Positions 25,656 through 37,780 of a stretch of DNA of 64,000 bases are shown here, one piece after another. The DNA comes from Rhopalosiphum padi (lineage: Eukaryota; Arthropoda; Insecta; Hemiptera; Aphididae): NCBI RefSeq assembly GCF_020882245.1, contig NC_083599.1, forward strand, positions 16,936,865 through 17,000,864, read 5' to 3'. How positions within the stretch are numbered: the first letter of the stretch is position 1; the number at the start of each line of letters is the position of its first letter. The notes under the pieces are model-generated. The model saw only the letters and a list, made by a program, of their open reading frames with translations, ran no database searches and was not told the DNA's origin. The position numbers and the translations under genes were made by a program.

Positions 25656-28600
25656 TTTAAGTCGTGCGTTTAACAACGTACCTAAACTGTATAAGTATAA
25701 TATATTAAAATACAGCATGCATGATATCATACACAACACGCGTGTATAATATTATGTTGTCAAGGATATATATATGTTACATTTTATTTTTATTTTTCCA
25801 TATAAAAACTATCGAATTCATTTTAAAAACTTTCAAATATATTTACTGAATCCCGTATCTTCCTCTCGTTGTTTACACATTGCAAACGTAGTATAAAGAT
25901 TTAAAAAAATATATATTGGACGTACCTAAGTCTTTAGTGCAGTAATAAATGTGTTAATAGTAATAATATGTTTGTAGTGTGTAATAACCTATCAGTTAAC
26001 ACAGTAACACAATAATATAATATACATATTAATTATTATTAATAAAAGGTAAGGATCTCATTATTGCGATAAATTAAATATACGATACACAGTTTTGTTT
26101 AATTGAAAAGCGATTTTTCAATTAATTAAAATGTGTAAGCAAACTTTTAACAAGTATACTATATGTCCATATTATGTATTTATGTTATTTAGATTGGTAG
26201 ATTACAAACTTCCGTTTGAAAATCAAATTTTGCAGACGATATAATGGTTTATTAAAAATGTATCAACTGTGATTTGTGTGTTAATAAAATATTAAAAGAA
26301 TATAAAATAATCAATTAAATTAATAAATAGGAAAGTATTTTGTTTTTTAATTTTTAAACATTTATAAAACCAATGGTGAATCTATAATATTCAGTAGAAA
26401 ACACACTATTAATAGATAAATAATAAAAAAATCAATTACTAATTAGTAGGTAACTATCAACATAGATGTTATTTTAATAATACTTAATTTATTTATTATG
26501 TACAGAATAATTTGAAAATAAATTGTTTTGTGTTTGTTAACAAATATTTTGAATATTTTATTTTTAAATAATAAGTAGTTCAAACTATTTTAACAAATCA
26601 ATGAGTTGTAATCTTCTCGTTGCCTTATTTCATGGTTGAATGCTTTATATTTTATAACATATTATTTAATTTAATCGTAAGTATGGCCATAGTAATAATA
26701 TTACCGTTTAAAATCGTAAATGTTATATCGTTTCTTACAAATACCCAACTTAAAGTGATTTTATCGCCCAAATGGCTTGAATTAAATTAATAATGATGTT
26801 AACACTAAAACGTATTAAAAAAACATTTTTTTTTCATTTATTCCGTAAAATAAAATTAAAATAAGATTACCCATTGGAAATTAAAAGTTGATTAGAGTAC
26901 AAAAGTGAAAATTATAGAAGACTATTAAAATATTCAAGAATTACGTGTATTAAAAAACTCCTTAAACGAAAATTGTTCATTAAATGTATACTTCATTTTT
27001 AGAGTACTTCACTTTAAGAATATCACTTAATCCGTAATACCGAAATAAATTATTAAAAAAATTGAGTAATTCGTGATAAAATATTCTTTTGAAAATAACC
27101 GATCGAATTTCCTAGAAGTTTTAAGAAAATCAAGAATTTCAATAAAATAGCTTAAAATAAAATATGTATTAACGAGGACGGTTTTAATTCATTGTATCTT
27201 GACTATATTTGGATAAATCGAATTCCGCTCAGGCCGTTGTTCAAATACAATAATTTATCATTGTTCTCAAATAATATAAAGAAATCAGCACCACTGCTGT
27301 GACTTCTACAGTTCCACTTATCAAATTCATGAAATAGTGTGACAGCACTTTTTTCACATAGATTTGGAACGGAATGATAAAGTGATAAAGTTATTGGTTT
27401 AAGAGAAGATGTCATTGCAACATTTTTATTATTTCATCAATAACAATGTAACAAATTATAATAAAACTGTTCTGCACAACTCAAATAAATATTCTTTTGG
27501 CATTGACCAACAATTCCATCATAGTTAATTTTAAAATGTTAAAAATTAATATTGTTTATTATATATTATACTCATATATTTTTTTTCGTTAGTAATAGTG
27601 GTATATTTTAAAAACCTAGGAGTATTATTAACCCACCGGACCTCTTAAAATTAATTTTCAAATATATCACTGACATTCTTATATTATAAAATTATATAAT
27701 TTATATTGTGTTTATTGGATTTATATACTTGAATATATAAAATCCATAAATACAACATTATGAGGAGTAATTTATTAGTTTACAAATAAATTAAACGATG
27801 TTTAATATACAGGTATGTAGTATAATTTTAAATTTTAAATAAAACAGGCATATTATATAGGCATACATACTTCACGCATAGTATTGCCGTGTTTAGACGA
27901 ATGTCGAGTATAAAGAGACGATTGCCAGGAGTATCACATTTTTGGAGTGGCAACGCATTTAAGAACTATATTTTTTAATAGTAAGTACTTTATTTCTAAA
28001 ATAATATATATATAAATGTAAATTTAATTAGATATCATATTGATGATGTAACAGTAGAAGGACAAAAGATTTTTTTCTCACTTGTACAAAATATCTATAT
28101 GACGATGGGAAATACTTTCAGTCGAAAAAAAATAAAAACAATTCAACGCTTTTACTAAATGTATGCTCCACCAAATTTTCATCAAAATACTGTATTCATA
28201 AAAGTTTAAAAAGTAGTTTTAACAGCATAATAATATAATTATAAATATATAATTAAAAACAATAACATTAAATATAGATTAAAAAAATCTGGTTAGATAT
28301 GAAGCACTCCATTGTAAGAAAAAATAAATGTGCATAACTTTGCATTTATGATAGCAGTGTAGACTTCAATATTAAAATAAATATAAAATATTTTTTTTTA
28401 AATATAAATGTTGACTTTTTTTATGATGACACTCGTTCTTGTATAATGAAATTATGTGAGTCTTTTAAGGTATACATTCCTGATTTAAGTAATAGATTTA
28501 ATCATATTTTAATTGGAGTAAAACAAATGAATGGATATGAAAACTTTTCGGAAGAAAAAAATATATTTTTCATGATTATCAACGCTCATCATATGATATT

Positions 28601-31600
28601 TAATGAAGAATCTACGATGAACAAAACCATTTTACCATTTTTCGATAAAGTTATTTTTTGTTTAAATAAAAGAAAAATCGCCTATACTTAATACAATTTT
28701 TAGTTTTTTTTTTCAATGTGCAAAAAACTTATAATGAAGTTTTATACGTGAAAAAACTAAAAAAAAATTGTAGTCATGTATAGTGAAGATTTAGAACTTG
28801 ACCTTCAAGTTTCAATAATTTAATTTAAAACAATAGCTTAACATTTTTTAGAAGAAGAAAAATAATCATTTCACTCTTTTCTAGAAGCATTAACAAGTTC
28901 AAAATTGAATAGTACGTTTCTAACAAATGTTGAAATAGCATTGAAACTTTTCGTATCAATATCACGCTTCCGCGCTAGAGAGTGAAAAACGTCACTATAT
29001 ATAACACAAATATGTCGTCGTTAGTCCTTATGGCTGTATAAAATATAGATTAGTAAGACTTTCTTAAAGAATTTCCCTTACTAAAATTAAAAAAAAATAA
29101 TAATGTTTTAGGTATATACAAATCTCTTGTGATCTATGATTAAAATGTTGATTACTTTTTTCAATGTTGTTGTATTTAAGAACTTTTTTTTTTGTTTTGT
29201 TATTTATATTTACTTAATTTACAAGTTAAACATTTATAAAACAAATTTGATATTAATCGACATTTTGGTTTGGTATACATTTTTATAATTATTGTTAATA
29301 TTTAAATTGATTTATAATAGAATAGAAATTAATTTATCTGTTTTATTAATTCAATAAATCTATCTTTAATATTGCTTGGGACGGTGTTGCGATGTTTGTA
29401 CACAAGTCAACGCCAACTTTTACACCCATTATCCACCTATAATCTTGTGATTAAAATAACTTCACTTTAGTTCTGTGACACTCCGTTAGAGAGCGCAGAG
29501 TATTCATTTATATTTTAACCTTCTCTTACCAGAGTTTGGCACCATAACTCACTGAAGACGACGTCTTGAATATTATTATTGTTATGATTATCCATCAGAC
29601 ATAATGTTGTCTTAGATTTATATTAATTAGGTTTTATAGGTATACGAGTCGTATACTATTATACTACAAATGATTTTCTTATAGCAATATAAAATAATTA
29701 AATACTGAGCACGATTTTTTTCATAAGTGTATTAAGTTCAAATTTTTTTTTTAATTCGTCAAAATCACTAAAATGCAATCATTATTTTGTAGTTAAAAAT
29801 CTATAAAATATTCAATATTTATAGCAAATAATTGAAAATTTAATACATAACTATTAATTACTAATTAGATCTTACTGAAACTTAATAATCTTAAATATAT
29901 ATAATAGACATTTGTTTATAAAATATGATTTAAAACAGTGTGTAAGTAAAATTTTAATTATTTTTAAAATAAGTTTACCTATAATTTAAGTCTATTTTAC
30001 AGTAAAAAAAAACAATTCAAATCCAAGGTCATAAATTTGAAATATTTCGTTTTACTTTTATCGTTTTACAATATTATTTTGTAATTTCATTTTTTATTTT
30101 CTTTAATTTATTCATGTAAGAAATGAATCTTAAAATTAAATATTTATTATTATATTAATCTACAGTTTGTTTAATAACAATATCCTCTATTATATAAATG
30201 TATTTATTCCTAAAAATCAAAAATGTATATATGGCAATACTTAACACACAACGTACAGATCGTTCGACTATTGTGAGAATCCTGAATCATAGATTAGTAC
30301 AAAGTGGTTTTCGAAGACTAAATAACATTTAAAAAACCCAAAAGATATGCTAATGAGTAATGACTTTTTTGAAAATTGATAGGTATTTGGCACAAAATAA
30401 ATTACTATAACCAAAAATGTAATTAATATTAAGTATCGCCTATTCGCCTATATAGTTCATAATGAAGCGTTGTACTATTATATTATACCTATATTAACTA
30501 CATATTAATTTGTCATTAGTAAAGTATTTTTTGAAAAATGAAGAATTTAAAGAATTAAACTAAATTACAATAGCAAAAATATAATAAATATAAAGGATAC
30601 GCCTATATAAGTTCTTAATGGAGCGCTTGGCAGTTGGCAATATTGTATTATGTATATTTAGTTATGATATAGAACAAAATACTAATGTATAATATTAATT
30701 TAGTATTAGTATTTTACTAATTAATAATTTTTTTCTTAATAAATTAAATAACAGCAAACAAAAAAAAAATTTTTTTTGTTTAGAAAAACTAATACAATTT
30801 GTACTTTAAAGATTAAGTCCTTGCGAATAATGTTTTTGAATTATAAGAAAATAATTACCATTGTTATTTATCTTTTAAACAATTAATTTCGTTCAAATTC
30901 AAACTTAAAATGTTTATAAAAAATATTATCATTATATTATGTAGTTACATTTTACTTTTTTAAATTTTATGTTTGAAATATTTATGAAAAATATTATCTT
31001 AAATTTTAAAAACTTAGATATAGAAAGACAAATTTTTATACATTTCTAACAAACAAAATAGCTTGCAATTTTTGCGATTTTGACGAACTTCGTCAATATT
31101 CTTACTTCAAATACATGTAAATAAAAATTGCAGCTATTTTTTATTACAGATGAACAAAACACTTTTATAGAATCTTTTATTAAATTTTCAAAAATTTTGA
31201 GAAAATAAATTATTTTTTATCAATATTTATAGAAGAAAAAAATGAAAAATTGTCATGCCTATAAAATATAAATAGCTCATAAAAATTTTAAAAATTTTGA
31301 AAAGTTTATGATATAATTAAAATGATAATACTAACATTTTCTGTAAATGTCAAGTATCTACTGCTATTTTTTTTTATAATACACAACAAAATATCAAAAA
31401 TTGTTTAATGAAAAATAATTATTTTACGAATGATTAAAAATTATATTTTGTATAGAAAATAATCTTATAGTTCTTTATCAAAAATTTGAAGTTTCAGCAT
31501 TTATTAGTTTTCGAATTTCACTAAAACATAAAATCAATTTTGTCAAAATCTGGTTTTATCGTAAAATTTTTAGGTTTTCCTTAGTTTTTATTTATTTTTT

Positions 31601-32191
31601 AAGATTATTTTTTAAAATGCTGTGTATTTAATTTTAACCTCTCTAAAGTACAATCTAAATCCAATTTGCTATTTAAAACCACCGTTTAAACTGAAAGTCG
31701 AATCATTTTCTTCGACTACTTATCGTGAACTCACGCAAAAAAAACATAGATACATATACTATAAAATCAATAACTCCGTTCCGTTTAGAATCTAAAAATT
31801 GTAAGCGCAGAGACAATCATAAATAATAGCCAGTATTGCTAATATAATTTATTAAAAATTTTAATTTATTGTTAAAATTATGCAATAACTTAAAATTAAT
31901 AAAAATAAAAATAAATAATCTATAAAAATATTTTGAAAGGTCATTCCATTTTCAAATGTGTATACAATTTTTAAGTCTTAGCTATATAAATTGAATATTT
32001 TATATATAGTCAACTACATAATAATTTACAAATTTTCTCGATTTTAACGAAATTTGAACTTAAAATCCTTATAGTATACAATTGTGCATTTATATTTTTA
32101 TTATTTTTTAATTTAAAATGCTTTTAAATATGGCTTGCAATTATTAGTCCATGAGTTTTAATATTTAATATAGTATTTACTTAGATAAAAT

Positions 32192-32575
32192 CAGAGCCCA
32201 ACTTATAGGGGGCTGGGTGGGCTGCAGCCCCGGGCACCGATATTATTTGAGGCTCCGGGCCCCTGTTGATATTTAATTATTAAAGTGGCACTGTGAAATT
32301 TTATGATATTATAGCTTATACCTACGTAGTTTACCTTTCAGTCTACAGTTCATCTTTTCATACATTTTGTTGGTCAGTTTCGCATCATTAGTACAATCGG
32401 TACATTAGTTGTTAGTATTCTGTCGACTGTCGTAGTGATATTAAATTATTAAATTAGTTTTTAGTCGAGTTTGTGAGTTTTATTCGTTGCTAGTGTGTGT
32501 CAAAAACTATTGAAATTTGAAAATGTCTGAAAAAAAAGAATTTATCCCAGTGGTTATGCAAAACAACTACACTTC
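32192..32575 (+). mobile_element. 5' fragment of a hAT-type (ZMYM1-like) transposon
   Basis: The stretch begins 'cagagcccaacttatagggg', followed by 'gggctgcagccccgggc', a GC-rich hAT-like terminus. A leader follows, then an ATG at 32523 opening MSEKKEF. A one-base shift continues it as YPSGYAKQ, resembling the N-terminal leader of aphid zinc-finger-MYM/hAT transposase ORFs as I remember them. The ORF stops within ~35 codons and no 3' end is seen, so this is a truncated, frameshifted relic. Superfamily assignment is inference. Confidence 0.5.
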
Positions 32576-34839
32576 TTTACTTATATTTATAATTTTAATT
32601 TCATCGTTTTATTTATTTTAATCATCATTAAATAATTACTTATAGACTTATTTTATGGTAAAATGATAATTTATAAAACAATAAAATGATTTAAGTCTCT
32701 ATAGAGCTATGGTTAATACTTTTTGAATTAAGAACTAATTGAGAATAAGAATCATCTTTTACGTGTTAATACTTAATATCCTGCAGTTTGATCAAAATGT
32801 AAAATTTAAACACTCATAAGAAATTATTGTAGATTTACTGTCAACTATTTTTTTTTTTTTTAATACAAATATTAATTACTAATGAAATAACTTACAAGCT
32901 TTTATAACTGAGCATACATATTTTTATCTACATTTTTTGAAGAAAAAAAACTATATAATATCTAAAATTTCAAATTTCTGTAAATAGCTCGAAAAAATCA
33001 TAATATTCTGTGACTTTTTCATTATTATATAGAAAATACAACATTTTATTGTACACTCTGACTATATCTATTCGTTATTGAATTGTAACAAAATCGAAAA
33101 AAAATGTCATTTCTCTCTAATCGGTGTTTTTATTATTTTCTCAGCTATTAGTTAAAACTACTAAAACATTACAACAGCACTGACAATTTTAACTTTGACG
33201 TCCAAAGTACCAAATACATTTCCACTTTTCTACCAGTAAAAATATTGCAGTTGAAGTTTGTAGCATTTTTTATGCTCCGAAAGGTACACACAAAATAATC
33301 GCAGAGGTAAATTTAACGAAAACGTCCCATCAGTCGTTTGACAAAATAATAGCAGGCGCCAGGCAACGGTACATAATATTACAATATCGTGTCTATAGTA
33401 ACGTTCGGCGGTGGGCTACCGCCACATATTCCCCTGGTACAAAATCTGACTACCAAGCGTACTTCCTTTGTTCGTCGATTTTCGTAGTCACATTTTTCTC
33501 GGCTGCGATAACTACAGATGTGATAACCCTACACAGGCCTACTCTCTTGTATATTTGAAACAGGTCCATAATATTATTAAAAAAAACCTATAGGCGGAGT
33601 CGTACAAATTATATTAATTATTTATTGATGTGTAGAAGTGCAACCGAGTGCATGAATCGTTTGTCGATTTTAATAGAATTATTATCGAATCATCGACGAG
33701 CGTACTGTGCTTATAATCTTATTCATAACTAGAGTGCGGATTTTTATGCACTAAAAAGTATCGAAATATGCCATATAGCCCATATATAAATGTATAATAT
33801 GCAGTAAAAATCATGAAAATATGTAAAAAATATGCAAGAATTTTTTATTTATTTAAAATTTACTAATTAAACAACTTATAATAATTAATTACTTAAATAC
33901 CTACTTAATAAAAAAAAATTTAGGGAATTTTCTGAACAACTGAATGTATTTTTAAAATTGTATTTATTATTAAAATGAATAATCATATACATTTCGAATT
34001 TTTCTTCTGTGAAGCTGTGACGTTTATCGGTTAACATATTTTTATAAGACTGAAAACGAACGTTTGGCGTCAACCGAAGTTATTGAGGCACATTTGAAGC
34101 AACTTAGTGTTATTCGATCTTAGCAAGAGCAATTAAGTTTACGTCGTAATCGATTATTTATCTTATAAATAATTAATAAACATAAATTATTATTTATAAT
34201 GAGTAATGACTATCAAATTTAGTTTTAATTTTTCTACTTGACAAAATATTATTTTTTACATTTTTTTTAAATTTTTGCTTCGATGTACAATAAAATTTGA
34301 ATTTTACCAAAATATACAAAAATATGCAATAACATTTAAATATGCAGAACTATGTAAAAAAAAATGTCACCATTAGTTTCAAATTATGATGAATGATGAT
34401 TCGTGGATATAACTGACAAAGATCCAAAAATATTAAAAAGAAAAAGCATGCAATTGCATAGAAATTTGGGCTTTATTTAAACCATTCGACATTAACCCGT
34501 AATAGTATAAAAGTGTATTCAATTTAAACAGTCAAGTCGAGCACCTGCGTTAATGAATAATAATTAATTATTGAGCAACGACGACATTGCCGCACGGATG
34601 GATACTTATTTTTATTTACCGTAAAACACGGCTGGAAACACAGACAATAATTAAAATAAACAGATGAGATGCTGACTATATGGAGGAGAGTATAATATTG
34701 TCTTGCGATGAAGGATATTTATATATTTCTTTCGAAATTCAGTGTTAAAACAGTTGAATTTCTAAAACGATTAAAACGATACTAAAACGTGCACGCAGTC
34801 TGTCGGCGGTGACCGGTGAGTGCGATCTGTATATTATAT

Positions 34840-35258
34840 GCACCCGCGCGCGTTGTCTCCGTCTTACACACGTACGACATGGACAAAACGCGTTTACGCA
34901 GTCTGAGTAGAACTCGCTCGATTTTGGTTCTAGAGTAAATATACCTATTATAAAATCAAAAGATGACAATGTTTCGGAGGGCAAGACGACGAGTTTTTTT
35001 AGATAATTAACGTTTCCAACAGTTAAAGGTCATTTAACAATTTTGAAAATTTCGCCAAATCCAAACGACTATAACGAACGCCGTATTGGGAATAATGGAA
35101 AAAACTCAACGTCTCGCCCTCCGAAATATTGTCATCTTTTGGTTTCATAATAGGTATATTTGCCGTAGAATCAAAATTGAGCGAGTTCTGACTGCGTAAA
35201 CGCGCGTTTTGTCCATGCCGTGCGCGTGTAAGACAACGGAGACTGTGCGTGCGGGTGC
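34840..35258. mobile_element. Foldback MITE, family member 1
   Basis: The arms at 34840-35000 and 35099-35258 are long imperfect inverted copies, separated by ~98 bp. Matching landmarks are 'gcacccgc' with 'gtctccgt..cttac', 'ggacaaaacgcg', 'cgtttacgcagt', 'ctcgctcgattttg', 'tatacctattat', 'agatgacaat' and 'cggagggc'. The outer end 'ttgtctccgtcttac' recurs at 37501 and 42590, placing three related elements within 8 kb. There is no coding capacity; the short minus-strand ORFs across it are products of the arms. Confidence 0.85.
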
Positions 35259-36310
35259 GAAGTCCTCGCCAGGAAAACGAGACACTATAGCCGAGCGGTC
35301 GTGATGGACGAGTGGTGTATAGCGGCCAGGGGGGTTAGGGTAGGACGGCCGTTTCCTGGCGGCACTTCGCCCAGTCGGATTTCCTGAGTTAGGCAATACT
35401 GTGTTACATTGGTTGCCGTTTCGACTCCCGAGCTACCAGGGTCCCATGCGGAACCGCGCTGTTCTCGGCGAGCTGCCGCCCGAAACACGGCGGCAAACCG
35501 AAACAGGCTACGCTCCGACGTATACAATACGTACCGTACGTATTATTATTATTATTATTGCCTTAAAATATCCACGAGTTCCCGCCGATTTATCAACCAC
35601 GCGCATGTCCCACCAAATTATACGGCAAAAATATACTTTTACTCGTATTATTGTGAGTTTTTTTTTTTTTACAACATCGCAATCGTCGTTTCTGTGATAT
35701 CTGTTGCTCCTATTCGACACGATGTGTGCAGGACACGTCATATGCAATTATTGAATTATATTAATATTATAAACGAGCCTGATGACGACCATATACGGTA
35801 CTGTGCACCGAGATATATGTAATAGGTAATAAATGTAATATTGCCGACGATCGTAGCTATCCTTTCGTCCGCCGTCGGGACACGACCGTAATACGATTTC
35901 ACTTACGGTTTTTTTTTTTATATCTTTTACGTTTTTATTAATTTTAACTCTCGCCCGAGGCGGACATTTTGACATTCGCATATTTTGGTTTCTTCTCGGC
36001 ATCCGCTCACGTGTACCTACCGACTACCATACAGTGACGTGCTGTGAGCAACGAGTGCCATTGTCCGTCTTATAATAATGTTTTATTGTGTATTATCGTC
36101 GATATAAATCAACACTCGTACGATCGATGACAATACCGGCCGATTGTGCGATAGTGTGCGGCGGCAGTCGCGACGTGCGCCGTGGTTGGCGACGGCTGGC
36201 TGGCGTCCGATTTTTGGAATTCGCGCGTCACGAGAGTATAGAATAAACTAACTCGACGATTTAATATTTATTGTGTTATATGGGTCGTGGAATCCGGGAC
36301 GGGCGATCTT
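35259..36310. promoter_or_regulatory. CpG-rich stretch, possible promoter/leader exon
   Basis: CpG dinucleotides and balanced base composition ('gcggccaggggggttagg', 'gtcgcgacgtgcgccgtgg', 'ggcgacggctggctggcg') stand out from AT-rich flanks on both sides. The open frames are overlapping, low-complexity and unlike any protein I know. It is the strongest such stretch upstream of the first plexin-like gene, whose coding exon 1 is preceded by a splice acceptor and therefore needs a leader exon somewhere upstream. The link to that gene is inference: 7.5 kb separates them, and no donor site stands out. Confidence 0.3.
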
Positions 36311-37478
36311 TTTAAGGGAATAGTAAATTCCAAACACTATACATACTTATACATTTTTAACTACAAAACAATATGAACATTTTCGCAATTTTGATGAGTT
36401 TTGTCGAAATTTTAAATGTCTATAAACACTTACAAAAAATGCTGTCAACGTGATATCGATAATTTTTAATTGGTATATGAACAACTTAATAAAGAAACTA
36501 CGTATTCATTTTTCAAACTTTTTTTAAATAATTTTTATCGGTATTTTAGAGAAAAAAAAATTAAATAAAAACTAAAATTTCAAAGAAGCTCAAGCTATTT
36601 AGTTAATGTTAACAAGTATATTATACGATATGCTATCATAAACATATCGTTAAAATTTGAAGTATCTCCGGTTATTTGTTTTAACAATAAAAACAAAAAA
36701 TCCATTTTGTCAAAAACTTGAAAAAACTAGTGTTGAGTAAAAAATAAAAATACCAGTTTTTCATTATTTTTTAGTTAATGTATTTTTGAAAATAGATATT
36801 GGGAATCTTCAATTTTGACCTCTCAAAAGTAGGTACCAACTAAGCCAGCCAATTTTCTATCAGAGACCACCCTCAAAGTTGTAAGATTAAAGAATTTTTT
36901 CTACTAAATAATATCACGTATCTACACTACTCGAAATAAACAGAACTAAAACATTTATGTGTCGTTGTAAAATCAATAGATACATTCATATCACTCCGCA
37001 TCAATAATATTTTTACTTACTCGTATTATTGACACGAGATACAACTGCTTAAAACATTAATAACAACATCAAATTGCGTACGATATTACATTAGATTAGT
37101 AAAATTTTGAGTAAATAAAGTAAATCATTTAATAACACTACAAAATTCAGAATTATGTTAAGTATTCAAAATAATTTATTGAAAACTAGTGATTCTTTTT
37201 TTTTCAATTTAAATAATTATGTGGTATTTAAGTAATGGTGTTATTTGTCATTTTGTATTTTTGTCTGGGTCTACGATTCCAGTGATTCCACAAATATATA
37301 TTAAGCAATTCCAGAAATAATAAATATTGTACAATATTGTACGTCTTTTAAGCCTTATGACAAGTTGTATGTTAAAATCACAACACTTAATCCGTAATCG
37401 TATATCGACAATCATACATAAAATCATAATTTATAAATTATACTAATATACTATAATTAATGAATTATTAGCAGTTAA
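36311..37478. other. AT-rich stretch with diverged dispersed-repeat fragment
   Basis: About 36340-36900 shares short motifs with the other dispersed-repeat copies ('cgcaattttgatgag', 'gtttgaagtatctccg'-like, 'ttgtcaaaaacttg'). It is too diverged to delimit, and no gene was seen. Confidence 0.35.
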
Positions 37479-37780
37479 GAGAGCGTCACACCAGCATGTG
37501 TTGCTCCGTCTTACACAACTACACAAGTAAGTAACATAGTAAATTTACACTCAGTAGGTCACATTTAGCTCAGTCAGTTTAAAAATAAAAATGGATCGAC
37601 CTATTATGAAACTTGGTAATAAGCACATTATCTATGTTTATGTGTTGGTTTTTTACGATAGTTCAATTTTTTAGCAAATTATGCGTATAAACATAGGGTA
37701 AATTAAAAATGCTCATAAAGTCATAACTCACTTAAAAACTTAATAATCGTAAAAAACCAACAACACATTATACATTGTAT
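37479..37780. mobile_element. Foldback MITE, family member 2 (degraded)
   Basis: Starts 'gagagcgtcacaccagcatg' then 'tgttgctccgtcttac', the same terminus as the element at 42569. Internal 'acctattatgaaactt' also matches that element. The inner arms 'tgtgttggttttttacgat' (37643) and 'atcgtaaaaaaccaacaacaca' (37746) are inverted copies. The far right terminus is missing or too diverged to see. Confidence 0.65.

Larger units (their letters stand above)
22827..34839. other. Intergenic AT-rich stretch with repeats
   Basis: No supported gene. The start is presumably the 3' UTR of the preceding gene. It contains a short hairpin (23784-23831), a repeat box (24272-24360), an (AT)n tract (25631-25655), diverged AT-rich repeat fragments (about 29700-31830) and a hAT 5' fragment (32192-32575). 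A more GC-balanced segment at 33290-33560 ('gcaggcgccaggcaacgg', 'gttcggcggtgggctaccgcc') has no convincing reading frame. Small open frames at 27203-27415 (minus) and 28446-28691 (plus) are discussed under findings and rejections. Confidence 0.5.

Noticed and set aside
27203..27415. 70-codon minus-strand ORF with fairly normal amino-acid composition
   Set aside because: No recognisable motif, no convincing splice sites on either side and no neighbouring exon; too short to support as a gene.
34745..36002. Cluster of overlapping short ORFs on both strands at 34.7-36.0 kb
   Set aside because: Part of it is the foldback MITE arms and part is CpG-rich DNA with few stop codons. None shows a domain, and they contradict one another in frame.
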